Assembly (NCBI GenBank): GCA_963776055.1
Contig: CAVZLD010000014.1
Span: forward strand, 1 to 64,000
Source of the DNA: CAVZLD01 sp963776055
GTDB lineage: Bacteria > Planctomycetota > Planctomycetia > Pirellulales > Pirellulaceae
Length of the DNA stretch: 64,000 bases
Reading direction: 5' to 3'
The translations under genes were made by a program, and so were the position numbers. Shown piece by piece: positions 1 through 9,804 of the stretch. Within the stretch, counting starts at the first letter, position 1. The number at the start of each line of letters is the position of its first letter. Under the pieces are notes generated by a model. That model worked only from the letters and a program-made list of their open reading frames with translations, made no database searches and was not told the origin of the DNA.

Positions 1-109
1 GTCTTGCGGATACTCTACGCGAGGCGACGCCGGGCTACGCATTCCCCGAGAAAACAGGGCCCGACATTCGACTGAATATCGCCTAGTGTAGTGGACCGTA
101 GCCTGCGTG

Positions 110-131
110 TGGAGTGTTGGTGGAGTGTTGA
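110..131. repeat. left copy of an imperfect direct repeat, candidate island boundary
   Basis: TGGAGTGTTGGTGGAGTGTTGA here matches 20 of 22 bases at 7045-7066, beside the integrase and tRNA-Lys. Both copies follow a GGACCGT heptamer within about 10 bases. The repeat also contains an internal TGGAGTGTT doublet. Nothing else in the first 322 bases could be assigned; the short minus-strand reading frame there has no recognisable content. Confidence 0.5.
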
Positions 132-322
132 CGTGACGCTTAGGATCCCTTTCAGATCTGGCACAAGAAGTGCGGAGGCTGCCGCCTCTCCAATCGTCAT
201 CGGTCCAGGAGCCTGCCTGATAACATTTTGTCAGCATTAGGGTTTCTTGCTGGCCAGGCGGAAGATGGGACCCGAGATATGACCCAGGGAATTCGAATCT
301 TCCAGACCTATGCCTGTTGGTG

Positions 323-1177
323 CTACGGTGCCACAGTGCTTGGCGCCCATGTTGGTCGATAGAACAGGTCTCCTTCTATTCCCCAGGCTGGCAGGAATTC
401 CGGCTTAATAACTAGCAGCTCATACCCGCCGTGTATCCATACATACACAAAGTCATTCGTCACAAAGTCAAGGTCGCCATCCCAGTCGCCTTCTGCCCAC
501 ACTGAGTTCTGGGGCAATCCGTCTTCGTATTCTCCCGCGATGAACACTGATACGAAATCCAGGGTGTCGAATCGACCGTTGAGGTCTGAGTCGCCAGGCC
601 ATGTCGCCAGCATCATGGCGATGAGGTACTCGCGATCATTATGGTCGATCACTCCATCGGGAACTCCGACAAGACTGCCCTGTTCGTCTTCACTAGCTAA
701 ATCCATTGCCCGGAAGATTGTGTCGGTCGTATTCCCCGGTGGATTCAGCATGTAGTACGTCATCATGTCGATATCACCAGCCGAGATGTAGCCGGGGAGG
801 ATCGATCCCGCCGGGCTGTTGTCGATCAGCTGGTCTGGCACGGTGAACATCCCGTCGAAGTCAATCGTCTGGAGTAGGGTCTTCTCCAGAAGGTCATCAA
901 CAAACGCTTCCGTAAAGACGTCGACCTCTGGTTTGGTGTAGACCCATGTCTCAGGATTACCGTCGCCATCTTCATCTCGCAAGTCGCGCCATCGATCTGC
1001 CGGGTCTACTGGATCCGGATTTCCGTAGTACCCTGAGTCGAATTTTTCGTTGAAGTACGCGAAGTCCCAGACCGTGCCCTTAGCTTCCCACGCTAGGAAT
1101 GAATACGCCTCCGCATCGAACAGGTCTAATTCAAACTCCGGGAATGAATCAAAATCCATGCCTGCGTCGTACTGCAC
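323..1177 (-). pseudogene. truncated copy of the vWA/dockerin-like extracellular protein (C-terminal half)
   Basis: The 284-residue product starts at a GTG 7 bases after the stop of the PEP-CTERM gene. It aligns by eye with the C-terminal half of the larger protein at 2540-4356: both have EYAFLAWEA/AYSFLAWEA, then EAFVDD, then a calcium-loop-like GDID segment, then WPGDSDLNGRFDTLDFVSVF, GEYEDGLPQNS and EGDWDGD. These Asp-rich repeats resemble the dockerin/EF-hand-like modules of planctomycete surface proteins. The VELLEDKRLLA leader and the vWA domain of the longer copy are absent, and no signal peptide is visible. I read it as an N-terminally deleted paralogue left by a tandem duplication, so it may not be exported or expressed. 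The open frame itself has no internal stop. Confidence 0.6.
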
Positions 1178-1183
1178 TATGGC

Positions 1184-1909
1184 TCACGGGCAGCGCCACC
1201 GGACTTTGGCCAATAGGCATAGCAGGGCGCCGGTCACTAAGCTGATTAAACCAGTTGGCTCAGGGACAAACACGATATTGTCCAGCGACAGTGCAGCGTT
1301 GTTTTGCTGAGAGAAATTGAGCCTTAAGCGCATAACGGCAGAATGATCAAATCCGTCTGTCGATTCCAGGTCAAGAGTGAGCGAGAACGGATTGACTGAA
1401 TCGGGAAATGGTACGCTCTTGGTTGCTATGTCTCCGTTGACATCTCTTGCCCGAAAAAAGATCCAGCCACCCATGTTACGTGCATAATCAACGTCTAGCA
1501 CGAGCCGTGCCCCAGGGACCGAAAAATCCAGTGGAGCCACGACCACGGGCACATCGCGAAATGGATTTGCAGATGCGGCATAGTTAAAGCCCATAGTTTC
1601 GGGCCTCGTCTCAGAGTAATAGACAAAGTGCCCTCCGTCAGACGGGATGGTTGCCATTGTTGTAATTGGCTCCGGGAAACTTGGCCCTGGCGGTCCGTAG
1701 TCACCGGCATCAATGAAACGCGCCCCTGCCCAGACGTGGTTTACATCAAGGCCTTCTTGCGATACTGAGATCGTCTGATTGCTGCTGTATGGTGGGCGCG
1801 TATCCAGAGCAGGCCCGACTGTGAAGTCATCGATGATGATTGCACCAGCGGCTCCGCCCTGCATCATGCAGAGGATGGCCAACCACGCCACCAGCGTTCC
1901 TCGAATCAT
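1184..1909 (-). CDS. PEP-CTERM sorting domain protein
   Basis: Secreted protein of about 241 residues. The start is the ATG at 1909, because AGGAG lies 7 bases upstream; longer starts would put a charged leader before the signal peptide. The N-terminus MIRGTLVAWLAILCMMQGG is a signal peptide. The C-terminus has the PEP-CTERM tripartite signal: VPEPTG, a hydrophobic helix (LISLVTGALLCLLA) and a basic tail (KVRWRCP). Such proteins are processed by an exosortase at the inner membrane; no exosortase is in this window. The middle is a beta-rich domain of unknown function beginning IIIDDFTVGP. It is paralogous to 4421-5094 in leader and architecture and is followed 7 bases later by the truncated vWA-protein copy. 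Confidence 0.8.
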   Translation of the reverse strand: MIRGTLVAWLAILCMMQGGAAGAIIIDDFTVGPALDTRPPYSSNQTISVSQEGLDVNHVWAGARFIDAGDYGPPGPSFPEPITTMATIPSDGGHFVYYSETRPETMGFNYAASANPFRDVPVVVAPLDFSVPGARLVLDVDYARNMGGWIFFRARDVNGDIATKSVPFPDSVNPFSLTLDLESTDGFDHSAVMRLRLNFSQQNNAALSLDNIVFVPEPTGLISLVTGALLCLLAKVRWRCP

Positions 1910-1990
1910 TGCATTGCTCCTCATTAAGCCCCGATGGTGTTCAACTGCCATTCCCCAACCCCATCCGTGGCCCATACTCTCATTGTCCTG
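1892..1990 (-). repeat. duplicated leader region, copy 2
   Basis: About 100 bases covering the 5-prime leader, ribosome site and first signal-peptide codons are nearly identical to 5077-5177. The shared stretch includes ATTCCCCAACCCCATCCGTG on the plus strand. It marks the left unit of the tandem duplication, and any promoter or leader signal of the PEP-CTERM genes has been copied with it. Confidence 0.7.
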
Positions 1991-2539
1991 CATGCTGAAC
2001 GCAAAGCAATCATCTGCCCCGCTGAACGGCGGGAGAAGGACTCATAACAACCCGCTGGCACCCTTCTGGCCCAGGTGTGCATGCCTGGAGACTGGATTCA
2101 CCCCCCGGCTTCTGGAGTACCGCTGTAAAATGACGGCGATGCGTCAGGGAGGACAGCTGGCAGCCCCGGGGACCTGTCACGTGCAAGGCTTCCACCAACG
2201 GCAGCGGAAGATGTAGCCGGGGATTGTGCCGCCAGGACCAATGCGCGAGTTCCACGGCTCGGGGGCACTTCTGGGGATTCTAAGGCCCGCAGCGTCCACC
2301 CCATGCTTTTGCACTTTCACGACTGTTTGCGTGCGTCCTGGCACTCAGAATGTGCCATCTACAGGTGGCTACCACGCCCGAAGCAGGAGGACCTCCGATC
2401 AGCGATCGTGTCGGACCGCACAAGGGAATTGGGGCCCCTTCGGCGGGCAGGCAAAAAGGGCTTCGGCTACCCCCTCACCAATCGTCACACCTCTGCAAGT
2501 TTCACTGACAGCTTAGTGTTACTTCGTGGGCCCCCGGTC
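1991..2539. other. intergenic region between the two duplicated units
   Basis: About 550 bases between the upstream leader of the left unit and the 3-prime end of the vWA gene. Small overlapping frames exist on both strands but none resembles a known protein. No repeat or RNA gene was recognised. Confidence 0.4.
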
Positions 2540-4356
2540 TCAGTCCCAGTAGGGGAAGTAGACCTCGTTGACTGTTTCCTCCCCGAGGAAGCGATAGAGG
2601 TAGACCAGAAGGCTGTTGGTGTAGACGAAGTTATCGCCCCATACGGGCAGCATGCCATCCCGGTAGCCCGTCTCCAAGCCGTTTTCCACCCAGGCGGCTA
2701 CGATGTCGAGCGAGTTGAAGTCGTGGTCGAAATCGGTATCCCAATCGCCCTCGGACCAGGTCGAGTTATCTGGTATGCCGTCTTCGTACTCCCCTACCAC
2801 GAACACTTGAACCACATCAAGTGTGCTGAATATCCCATCCGCGTCTGCGTCTCCTGGCCACAACATCAGCGTGACGTCAAGAAGCTTCGTGATGTCTTCG
2901 ACATTGATTGCGCCGGATCCATCCAAGTCAAACCAAGCTTGCTCTTGAACATTGCCCGTGTTGCCGGTGTAGTGGAACTCCTGGATCATGTCGATGTCTT
3001 CGCCAGTGATGCGCCCCCGACCGGTCGAAGTCGGCAATCTGCAGCTTGATCTTCTCGAACGTGTCGTCGACGAAAGCTTCGTTCATCATGGAGAACATCG
3101 AGTTCTCATCATCATGGCCCGCAAAGTTATCTCGGTTGTCTGTCACTTGCTGGTCCGTGCCAATCCAGCCCGTGAATGCATCCTGGATGTGACCGAAGTC
3201 CCAGGCAGTTCCGCGTGCCTCCCAGGCCAGGAACGCATACTCTTCGGCACTGAAGTATTTCTGCCCCAGTTCTTGAAGGTCTGGATCTAGGAACGGGTTC
3301 CAGGACCCGTCTGGCAACACCTCGTTGGGATAGCCATTCGGCTTGAAGCATGCAACGGTAGCGTCACCATCACACGGAATATTGAACAGGTCTCGGATGT
3401 ACTGATAGTCCATCGCCTCGTCCGTCTCGATGGACACCAGCACCTTTTCCCCGCTGTTGTCGTCGGCTACGATTCGATTGTCTTCCTCGGGATAGAACGA
3501 TTGGTGGTCCTGCCACTTGAACACGATGTAGTCGTCTTCTTTTCCTGGCTGTACATCCTGCAGTGGGTCAGCACTGTTTAGGTCCAGATTGATCTCATCG
3601 AAGATGTGAGCGTCAACCCCCAGGACACTCTCGTAGTAGTCGTTCTCGCCGGTCTGGTCTGCTCCGAATGCGTCGGGCGCAAACCAGAATGGTGCTACCA
3701 CAGTAACCACGACGTCATTGAGCAGCTCCAAGCCCTGGGCATCGATATTCTCGTGTCTCAGGTCGTCTAGGATCTCGGTCAATAGTGGCGTCTGTGAGAC
3801 TGGCGCAACTCCCCCTAGGTTCACATGCTCCTGATCTGGGACTGACGCCGTCTGCCTCGTTTCATCGGATACAACAATAAAGTGAACTGCCGCATTGGGG
3901 CGAAAATCATACTCCTTCAAATACCCTTCTGTCCCGAGCCCAGCTAGAGCTGCTTCCCAGGCGTCTTCTCGCTCCCCCACGTTGGCGAACCCACCGGCTT
4001 CCGGGAGGTCGTCAAAGAAGTCGTCGAATAGTTCTGCCGTTGTGAAGAGCTCTCCTGTAAATCCATTTGTGCGCAAGACACGTGCGCGTTCGTAGTCCTC
4101 GTCGGGGTCGCCCTGCCCAAAGGCGACAATGCCGTACTGGTTGGGATCAATATTGCCGATCCCCCCGGCTTATGAGCTTTTCCTCTAGCTCTGGCACAAT
4201 ATGGCTAACCCACGGCCGTACGGCATTTCCATTTCCAGTCGACGCTTGGCTGTCAGACTCATCAATCAGAAAAATGATGTCTGCTGATGATGCCAGGAGT
4301 CGCTTGTCTTCGAGTAGCTCCACCGTCATCCGACGAATTCTCTTGCGATCCCTCAT
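2540..4356 (-). pseudogene. extracellular vWA-domain protein with dockerin-like C-terminus (two frameshifts)
   Basis: Reconstructed product of about 605 residues. The ATG at 4356 has GGAG 9 bases upstream and gives MRDRKRIRRMTVELLEDKRLLA; the VELLEDKRLLA-type motif is typical of large planctomycete surface proteins. A von Willebrand A domain follows (FLIDESDSQ supplies the DxSxS MIDAS motif; VVSDE is a later MIDAS-like strand). The C-terminus has DFDRSGRITGEDIDM, DLDGSGAINVEDI, WPGDADADG, GEYEDGIPDNS and EGDWD calcium-loop-like repeats. Reading needs two shifts. At plus-strand C6 (4161-4166) one base fewer restores SRGIGNIDPNQYG. At C5 (3014-3018) one base fewer restores FDRSGRITGED. Both are single extra bases in C runs with no other stops, so they may be sequence errors. 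It is downstream of a PEP-CTERM gene, probably co-transcribed. Confidence 0.7.
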
Positions 4357-4420
4357 GGCCCTGTACTCCATGGATACGCGGAATGAAATCAGAGGACGTG
4401 GGCCTACGCAGCTCACGACC

Positions 4421-5094
4421 CTAATTCGTAGAGAATGTCTTCTTTCTCCGGTGGCCGAGCAGGAGCGCAGTCCCGACTACAATGAGGGCGGCCCCGGCAG
4501 GTTCTGGGACTATGGTTACGCCTGCGAGATCAAATGCCGTGCCAGGCTTCGCACTAGTGACTGAATGGCAATCTGCGTTACGTTCGTCAGGTCGAACGGC
4601 TCGATTGGCGATATGGCGTCTAGCTCAATTAATACGGTGGCTCCGCCCATCAGATCGCCAAAACGCATTTCACCCACATCCAGTTTGCCGGATGGCGAGT
4701 TGTAGATGGCCACGTCCAGCGTTTTGTCTAGGTACTCCTGGCCTGCAGAGAAGTCGGAAAAATCTAGCTGCAGAACCCTGGTCTCCGGGGCAGTCACATC
4801 AACAGTGAATCCTTCCCAGTAGATGCCAATGCCTTCTGTCCCATCTGTCTGAAAACTGAGGATGCCATCACCAGTTGCTTCGAATGTGGTCGTCCCTGTC
4901 CCGTTGTCGCCAATTCTTACGCGACGCTCCGACGCAAAGACGTTCAGAAGGTCCACCGAGACACCAGCTTCTTCATACGGCTCAGTCACCTGAACGAAAA
5001 GTTCCCCGCTCAAGAAGTCATCCACGACCAGCTGGGCAGCACATGGCTGAGCCAGAAGAATCGCCATTCCAGCAATCAGTGTTCCGCGAATCAT
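4421..5094 (-). pseudogene. PEP-CTERM sorting domain protein (frameshift near the C-terminus)
   Basis: The start at ATG 5094 has AGGAG 7 bases upstream, exactly as in its paralogue at 1909. The signal peptide MIRGTLIAGMAILLAQPCAAQ is followed by LVVDDFLSGE, then a beta-rich domain of unknown function. In the main frame the protein runs into an unrelated tail and stops at 4516. Shifting one base near 4560 gives VTIVPEPAG, a hydrophobic helix and the basic tail GHRRKKTFSTN ending at 4421, a complete PEP-CTERM signal. The gene is therefore interrupted by one frameshift, real or artefactual. The vWA gene starts 64 bases downstream. Probable role: exosortase-processed extracellular protein; its target and function are unknown. 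Confidence 0.7.
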
Positions 5095-5177
5095 TGCATT
5101 GCTCCTCATCAAGCCCGCGATGGTGTTCATCTGTCTTTCCCCAACCCCATCCGTGGCCCATGCCCTCATTGTCCCCG
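5077..5177 (-). repeat. duplicated leader region, copy 1
   Basis: Matches 1892-1990 over about 100 bases, covering the upstream leader, ribosome site and first codons of the PEP-CTERM gene. The two copies differ at scattered positions and small indels, so the duplication is not recent. Confidence 0.7.
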
Positions 5178-6050
5178 CCGGTGACAGTTCGGCAAGGATC
5201 TACCCGGCAGATGGCCAGAATATGTGCGGTTCCTATCATCTCCCCTGGCAGCGGCATTCCGCCTGGAAACCGCAGTCGCCATCTGGCTTTTGTGTGTCTG
5301 GGCTGGCCTGCTGTAGAATCGCGGTCAGCGTCCGGAGCGCAGCTGGTGAATCGGGAACCCATCAGCTGCCCGGCATAACGCCGTGGCGCCGGCGAGGCGT
5401 CGCAGAGATGCATTGGGGCAGGCTGGGACGGCATCTGCACGTCTGGGGGAAAGGGGGTAGTGTCGGATTCCCGTGGCATGGCTGGGTGTTGTGCCGATCA
5501 CGATGCGGACGATCTCTTCTGCGTGCGCTCCGACTTCCTCGGGACGATCCTGTGCCACTCGGAAAAGTCGATGAACGGCTCACTCTCTGCGCGGTCACGC
5601 CCAATGGACTGCCCTGCGTGGAATGGGAGATCGCCGTAGTGGTGGCTCCCGCACTCGCTCAAATCTGCATCAACGGCTCGGCAAAGGTCGGGTTCCACTG
5701 GTCGGAGATGGACTGCTGGCTCCTGTCCAGACAACGAGATCGGTTCTCAGTGCTGCGAACGGTGACGCTTCCGAGATCTCGACGAAGCGTTTGTGTGCGA
5801 GAAGCAAGCCATTTGGCACAGGCGCGGAATCGACGTGCCGCAGTCGGTGGCTGACAGCGCATGCCGAAGCTCTTGCCCAGCAGATTCTACGACTTCTGCA
5901 GGCGACCACACCGAGGACAAGAATCGGGCGACGCGATTGCCTCGTTCCCCGCAGTTTTGGGCTGCTCCGTCGACATGTTGATGATCTCCCATTTGTCTTG
6001 GGGGCGGTCAACAGGATTCTCAGTGTCGGCGAGGAAAAGACGCTTGTCTC
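5178..6050. other. unassigned region upstream of the integrase
   Basis: About 870 bases with overlapping frames on both strands. A plus-strand frame of about 250 codons ends at 5854. A minus-strand frame at 5887-6117 ends in CPRCGRLQKS, a possible half zinc ribbon. None is convincing, and none supplies the N-terminal DNA-binding domain expected before the integrase. It may hold decayed island genes. Confidence 0.35.
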
Positions 6051-6977
6051 TTGCCATTCTACGCCTCTCATTCGGACACCACGGAGCGTAGTTGGCGAAC
6101 GCATTGTATGACGTCATCCCGCAAACGTGTCTTGCATTTCGAACGTCTTGTGAAACCGCAGCGGGTCTCCGCCATCAAGACCTCGACGATCGATGCCTTC
6201 ATCGCGCGGCGCCGCAATGAACGAGGGCGGAAACCAGGCTCGACGATTTCGCCGGCATCGGTCAACAAGGAGCTGCGCCATCTGCGAGCGATCCTGACGG
6301 TGGCGCACGATTGGGGCCACCTGGAGGCTGTGCCGAAGATCCGAATGCTGAAGGAGCCGGGGAAGCTAATTCGTTACGTGACCCCAGAGGATTTCGCCAG
6401 GATCTACGAAGCCTGTGAGTCAGCACGGCTACCGGAAGGTCGTGCCTGCGCATCTGCGGATTGGTGGCGTGCATTGCTGGTCTTCGCCTACATGACAGGT
6501 TGGAGGATTGGCGAGATTATGGCCTTGAAGCGACACGACCTCGATCTGGCAGCCGTCACGGCGATCACCCGAGCGGAAGACAACAAAGGCGGGCGCGACG
6601 AGCTCATCCCGCTGCATCCGATCATTGTCGAACATCTCAAGCGAGTTCAGAGCTTTGACAAGCGAGTCTTTGCCTGGGACTATCACGAGCGGACGCTCTG
6701 GAGTGAGTTCTACCGGATCCAGAAGCATGCCGGCATTCACCTTCCCTGCCACGACCGACACGAACACACGCAGGCGTGCCACCTCTACTCATTCCACGAT
6801 TACCGCAGGGCCTTTGCCACTGCCAATGCCGGCCGGCTGTCTGCTGACGCTCTGCAGGCCCTCATGCGCCACCGGAGCTATCTGACCACGCAGAAGTACA
6901 TCAACATGGCCCGGCAACTCGACCAATCCGTGGAAGAGCTGCACGTGCCGCCCATCCTGAAAAGGGCCGCCAACTAG
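6051..6977 (+). CDS. tyrosine recombinase/integrase, N-terminus missing or shifted
   Basis: Site-specific recombinase of the phage-integrase family. All catalytic elements are visible: Arg in TGWRIGEIMAL, Lys in EDNKGGRDE, HxxR in FHDYRRAFAT, His in LMRHRSYLTT and the nucleophile Tyr in QKYINMAR. The region before them (KRVLHFERLVKPQRVSAIK to VNKELRHLRA) is part of the core-binding domain. Relatives are about 370-420 residues with a longer N-terminus. Here the frame opens only at a TTG (6051) or ATG (6108) and no good extension is found upstream, so the gene is truncated or frameshifted. It sits 115 bases from the 3-prime end of tRNA-Lys, the usual position for an island integrase. Confidence 0.8.
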   Translation: MPFYASHSDTTERSWRTHCMTSSRKRVLHFERLVKPQRVSAIKTSTIDAFIARRRNERGRKPGSTISPASVNKELRHLRAILTVAHDWGHLEAVPKIRMLKEPGKLIRYVTPEDFARIYEACESARLPEGRACASADWWRALLVFAYMTGWRIGEIMALKRHDLDLAAVTAITRAEDNKGGRDELIPLHPIIVEHLKRVQSFDKRVFAWDYHERTLWSEFYRIQKHAGIHLPCHDRHEHTQACHLYSFHDYRRAFATANAGRLSADALQALMRHRSYLTTQKYINMARQLDQSVEELHVPPILKRAAN

Positions 6978-7044
6978 CCGCGCCGGCCTACCAGAGCTTC
7001 TGCGGACTGCCCGCCGTGGCCGTCACCGGCTGGCGGACCGTCCG

Positions 7045-7066
7045 TGGAGTGTTCTTGGAGTGTTGA
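7045..7066. repeat. right copy of an imperfect direct repeat beside tRNA-Lys
   Basis: TGGAGTGTTCTTGGAGTGTTGA matches 110-131 at 20 of 22 positions and is likewise preceded by GGACCGT. It lies between the integrase stop and the 3-prime end of the tRNA gene, 25 bases from the latter. It could be an attachment-site or integrase-binding repeat. Confidence 0.5.
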
Positions 7067-7091
7067 GAATCTCCGATCGACGTAACTCCAA

Positions 7092-7164
<73 letters not shown>

Positions 7165-7613
7165 CCAGGCGACTTCTCCAGCATCGCAGCGAGACATTCT
7201 AGCAGCGGCGATCCGTCCCGCAAACCGTATCCCGATTTTCCCCGGGACCGATTCATTCCGGCACAGCCGGTGGAATTGCTGGGAATTGCGATCCAATCAT
7301 CTGCGCCGACGGATCGCAAGGGCTCGGAACACGAGGATCATCCACTCGCAAAACGGAACGCAGGGCTCACTCGCGATGTAGGTCGATGAACAGCTCTTGC
7401 CCGCGTGATGCAATCACTGCCAAGCGACCACATCGCCGGGCGGAAGAAATGGCTCTCGTGATTCAATTCTCAAACCGCCGCACCTCATCGCATCACCAAT
7501 CGCAAAAGATGCAAGAGAGCAGCCTTTCGAACTCGCCTTCGAACTCTGCCCCCTTTTGGGAAATCTGGGCAATTGCCAATCTCCCCAGTCTGCCCCAAAG
7601 GAGGCACAAGGAA
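7165..7613. other. intergenic region after tRNA-Lys
   Basis: About 450 bases with no recognisable gene on either strand. It ends at the terminal inverted repeat of the next element. Confidence 0.4.
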
Positions 7614-7864
7614 TCCTGTTCGGCACGAGAGTTGTGGGGTGGGCCTCAGCGAGTCCAGGATGTGGCGGATTGCGGAGAACAGGCCGAGCAGTTGCCCACC
7701 AGAATGCGGTCGTGGTCTGGCACAGGCGCATCGAACCGATCAGGACCGGATGCAAATGATCGAGAAACCGTGTCGGATTCTGATGGGCCGCGGCTCGGTC
7801 CCTTCGAAAGCGTCCCGCGCGATCCGCTCGCCTTGGCGCCATACAAGTCGTGTGCCGAACAGGA
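7614..7864. repeat. 251-bp element with 13-bp terminal inverted repeats, copy A
   Basis: The ends are TCCTGTTCGGCAC and GTGCCGAACAGGA, a perfect 13-base inverted repeat. The interior matches the reverse complement of 9482-9747 along most of its length, including CGAGAAACCGTGTCGGATTC and GATGTGGCGGATTGCGGAGA. It has no plausible coding content. The structure is that of a MITE-like non-autonomous element, but no target duplication was established. Confidence 0.7.
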
Positions 7865-8001
7865 TGGAGGCCGAGTCAGTAGCGTTGACAAGAATCTTCA
7901 GAGTCGTGGCGGACGGTTCGGGAATGCAGCCCATCACAATTGCGCCACCATACGCATCCAGCGCCCCCTCGGCGGCCGCCGAGGTTCATTTGCGACGCTG
8001 C

Positions 8002-9001
8002 TCAGAGTGAGTCGTGGCGCATGCCTCCTCGGAGGACTCCTGCTTCGGTCGCTCCGTAGTTGTCTCGGAACCAAGGAACAATGGGCCGGCTGTTAGGAAC
8101 ACTCAGCCAGATGCGAAGAATATGCCGTTTCCTGGCCGGATCTGCGTGATCTACGAACTCCGTTCGCCGATGAAAAGTAACCCAATTGTTCAGCAACAGG
8201 ATATCTCCCGGCTGTTGACGAATGCGCAGCGCGCAACGTCGGATCTTCGGCGAGTTCGTCCAGGAAATCCAATGCCTCTCGCTGACGGCTCGACATATCA
8301 GGCAACTCGGGTGAATCGTAGGCGCGTTCCATCAGCACGCGTAAGTAGCTGCCGGCGAAGTGACCTTGGCAGAAGGAAAAGACCGGTTGCCTGCAGTACG
8401 ATAGTTCGTTGCCGTGATCAACGTTGTGTCGCTTGTAATAGTATGGCTGTATCAACTCCTCCAAAAGGTCGGGACGCCGTTCTCGCACTTGGTTGTACAG
8501 TGCTGCAGAGCTAAGTAATTCGTTTTCGCCACCGGACATCGCCTGCTGAAGGCACATGAATGCGATCACATCGCATCGATCGGTGTGAAAACTCAGTCGC
8601 TTCCGCGTATTCGGCCCGCGTGCTCGTGGATCGTCAGGACGAAAGCCTTCGTCCCGCACATGGAAGATCCGTTGGCCTGTTGCTGTTTGCGAAACCGGCG
8701 TCCCAAGGTGCTGCGCGATCCCCCAGAATATGCGAGCGGCTTGCTGCTCGGAAAAACTCTCCACGGGAAACCCGCGGATCATCACCGCGCCGGAGCCGTT
8801 TTCCAGCGAATCCTGGATTTTGGAAAGGCGCTGGGAAACGGTCGGCAATGGAGCGGCCTCCCGGGTGATTTCATCCAATTCCGTATCAGCCACTTGAGCT
8901 AACTCTTCCACCTCGCGTTCGCTCAGTGTCCACAGCCAGTCGGCACGTTCAAACAGCTCGGTCGCATACCAGACAGCAGGGGAATCAATGGAAGCTGACA
9001 T
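8002..9001 (-). pseudogene. TauD/TfdA-like Fe(II)/2-oxoglutarate dioxygenase (frameshift)
   Basis: Reconstructed product of about 332 residues. The N-terminal two thirds are in one frame: GAVMIRGFPVES, then FHTDRCDV (the HxD of the metal facial triad), then CLQQAMSGGENELLSS. Near 8225 the frame changes. The continuation is PGDILLLNNWVTFHRRTEF, with the distal His in FHR, then RHILRIWLSVPNSRP with the 2-oxoglutarate-binding Arg. Loss of a GC dinucleotide in a GCGC-rich stretch would explain the shift. The family hydroxylates small molecules such as taurine or gamma-butyrobetaine; the substrate here cannot be told. The gene lies alone between two inverted copies of a MITE-like element, which could have moved or silenced it. 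Confidence 0.75.
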
Positions 9002-9120
9002 TTGGTCGCCTGATTGTTAAGTTTCTTGAGTTTCACACCGACCGGGAAATCAGAACAAAAGACCTCAAAGCGTAAGTTCTGAAGTTGCACATTCGGCGTG
9101 CATCCTAACCCGAAGCGCGA

Positions 9121-9280
9121 GTTTTGAAGTTGCACGTTTCGATCTTTCTCAACCCGAAGCGTAAGCGAGGGAACACTTTCGAACCGTGGGGACGTGTCTC
9201 CCTCGCTGACGCTTCGGGTTAGGATTTCGCGGGCATTCCGCACATCGGAGGAGGGAAAGTCGGAAATGTGCAACTTCAAA
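9121..9280. repeat. 160-bp palindromic repeat (TTTTGAAGTTGCAC type), single copy
   Basis: The outer arms are TTTTGAAGTTGCACGTTTC and GAAATGTGCAACTTCAAA. The inner arms are AACCCGAAGCGTAAGCGAGG and CCTCGCTGACGCTTCGGGTT. The whole unit could fold into a long hairpin. The same unit occurs at 29567-29725 and four times at 43086-43922. A partial outer arm also lies at about 9077. Confidence 0.85.
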
Positions 9281-9481
9281 GAGCGTAAACGAGGAGACGT
9301 AGGGCACGACCTCACGATCATGGTTAGCGGGCGATTCGGGCTTCCGCGGGCTCTCTTCACTCGACCGGAAACCTCAGCACACACACATCGATATCGTTCG
9401 TGTCACAAACACCGCTGGAGACATTCTTGTCGATGGCTCGAAACATGAGGCGTCGTTGGTAGAAAAAGGGGAGGCAGCTAG

Positions 9482-9747
9482 TCCTGTTCGGCACACGAGT
9501 TGTAGGGTGGGCCAAGGCGAGCGCATTGCGCGGGCCGCTCCCCAAGGGACCGAGCCACGGCCCACCAGAATCCGACACGGTTTCTCGAACATTCGCATCC
9601 GGTCCTGATTGGTTCGACACGCGCTGTGCTGGACCGTCGCCGCATTCTAGTGGGCCAACGCTCGGCTTGTTCTCCGCAATCCGCCACATCGTAGACTCGC
9701 TAGGGCCCACCCTACAACTGGCTGAGCAAATCCCGTGCCGAACGGGA
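9482..9747. repeat. 266-bp element with terminal inverted repeats, copy B (inverted)
   Basis: The ends are TCCTGTTCGGCAC and GTGCCGAACGGGA (12 of 13 paired). The reverse complement matches copy A at 7614-7864 throughout. Small frames read from it are artefacts. Confidence 0.7.
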
Positions 9748-9804
9748 TTGGGACGTAGCCAATCGCGTGCCAAAGGCAATCGGCTGCGTCCCCTTTCCCG
9801 TCTC

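Noticed and set aside
2303..3049. Plus-strand frame of 248 codons
   Set aside because: It lies antisense to the conserved C-terminal part of the vWA/dockerin-like gene, whose motifs are unmistakable; the plus frame is a shadow.
5099..5854. Plus-strand frame of 251 codons upstream of the integrase
   Set aside because: The first part is antisense to the PEP-CTERM leader and the remainder has no ribosome site or recognisable domain; it is left as unassigned.
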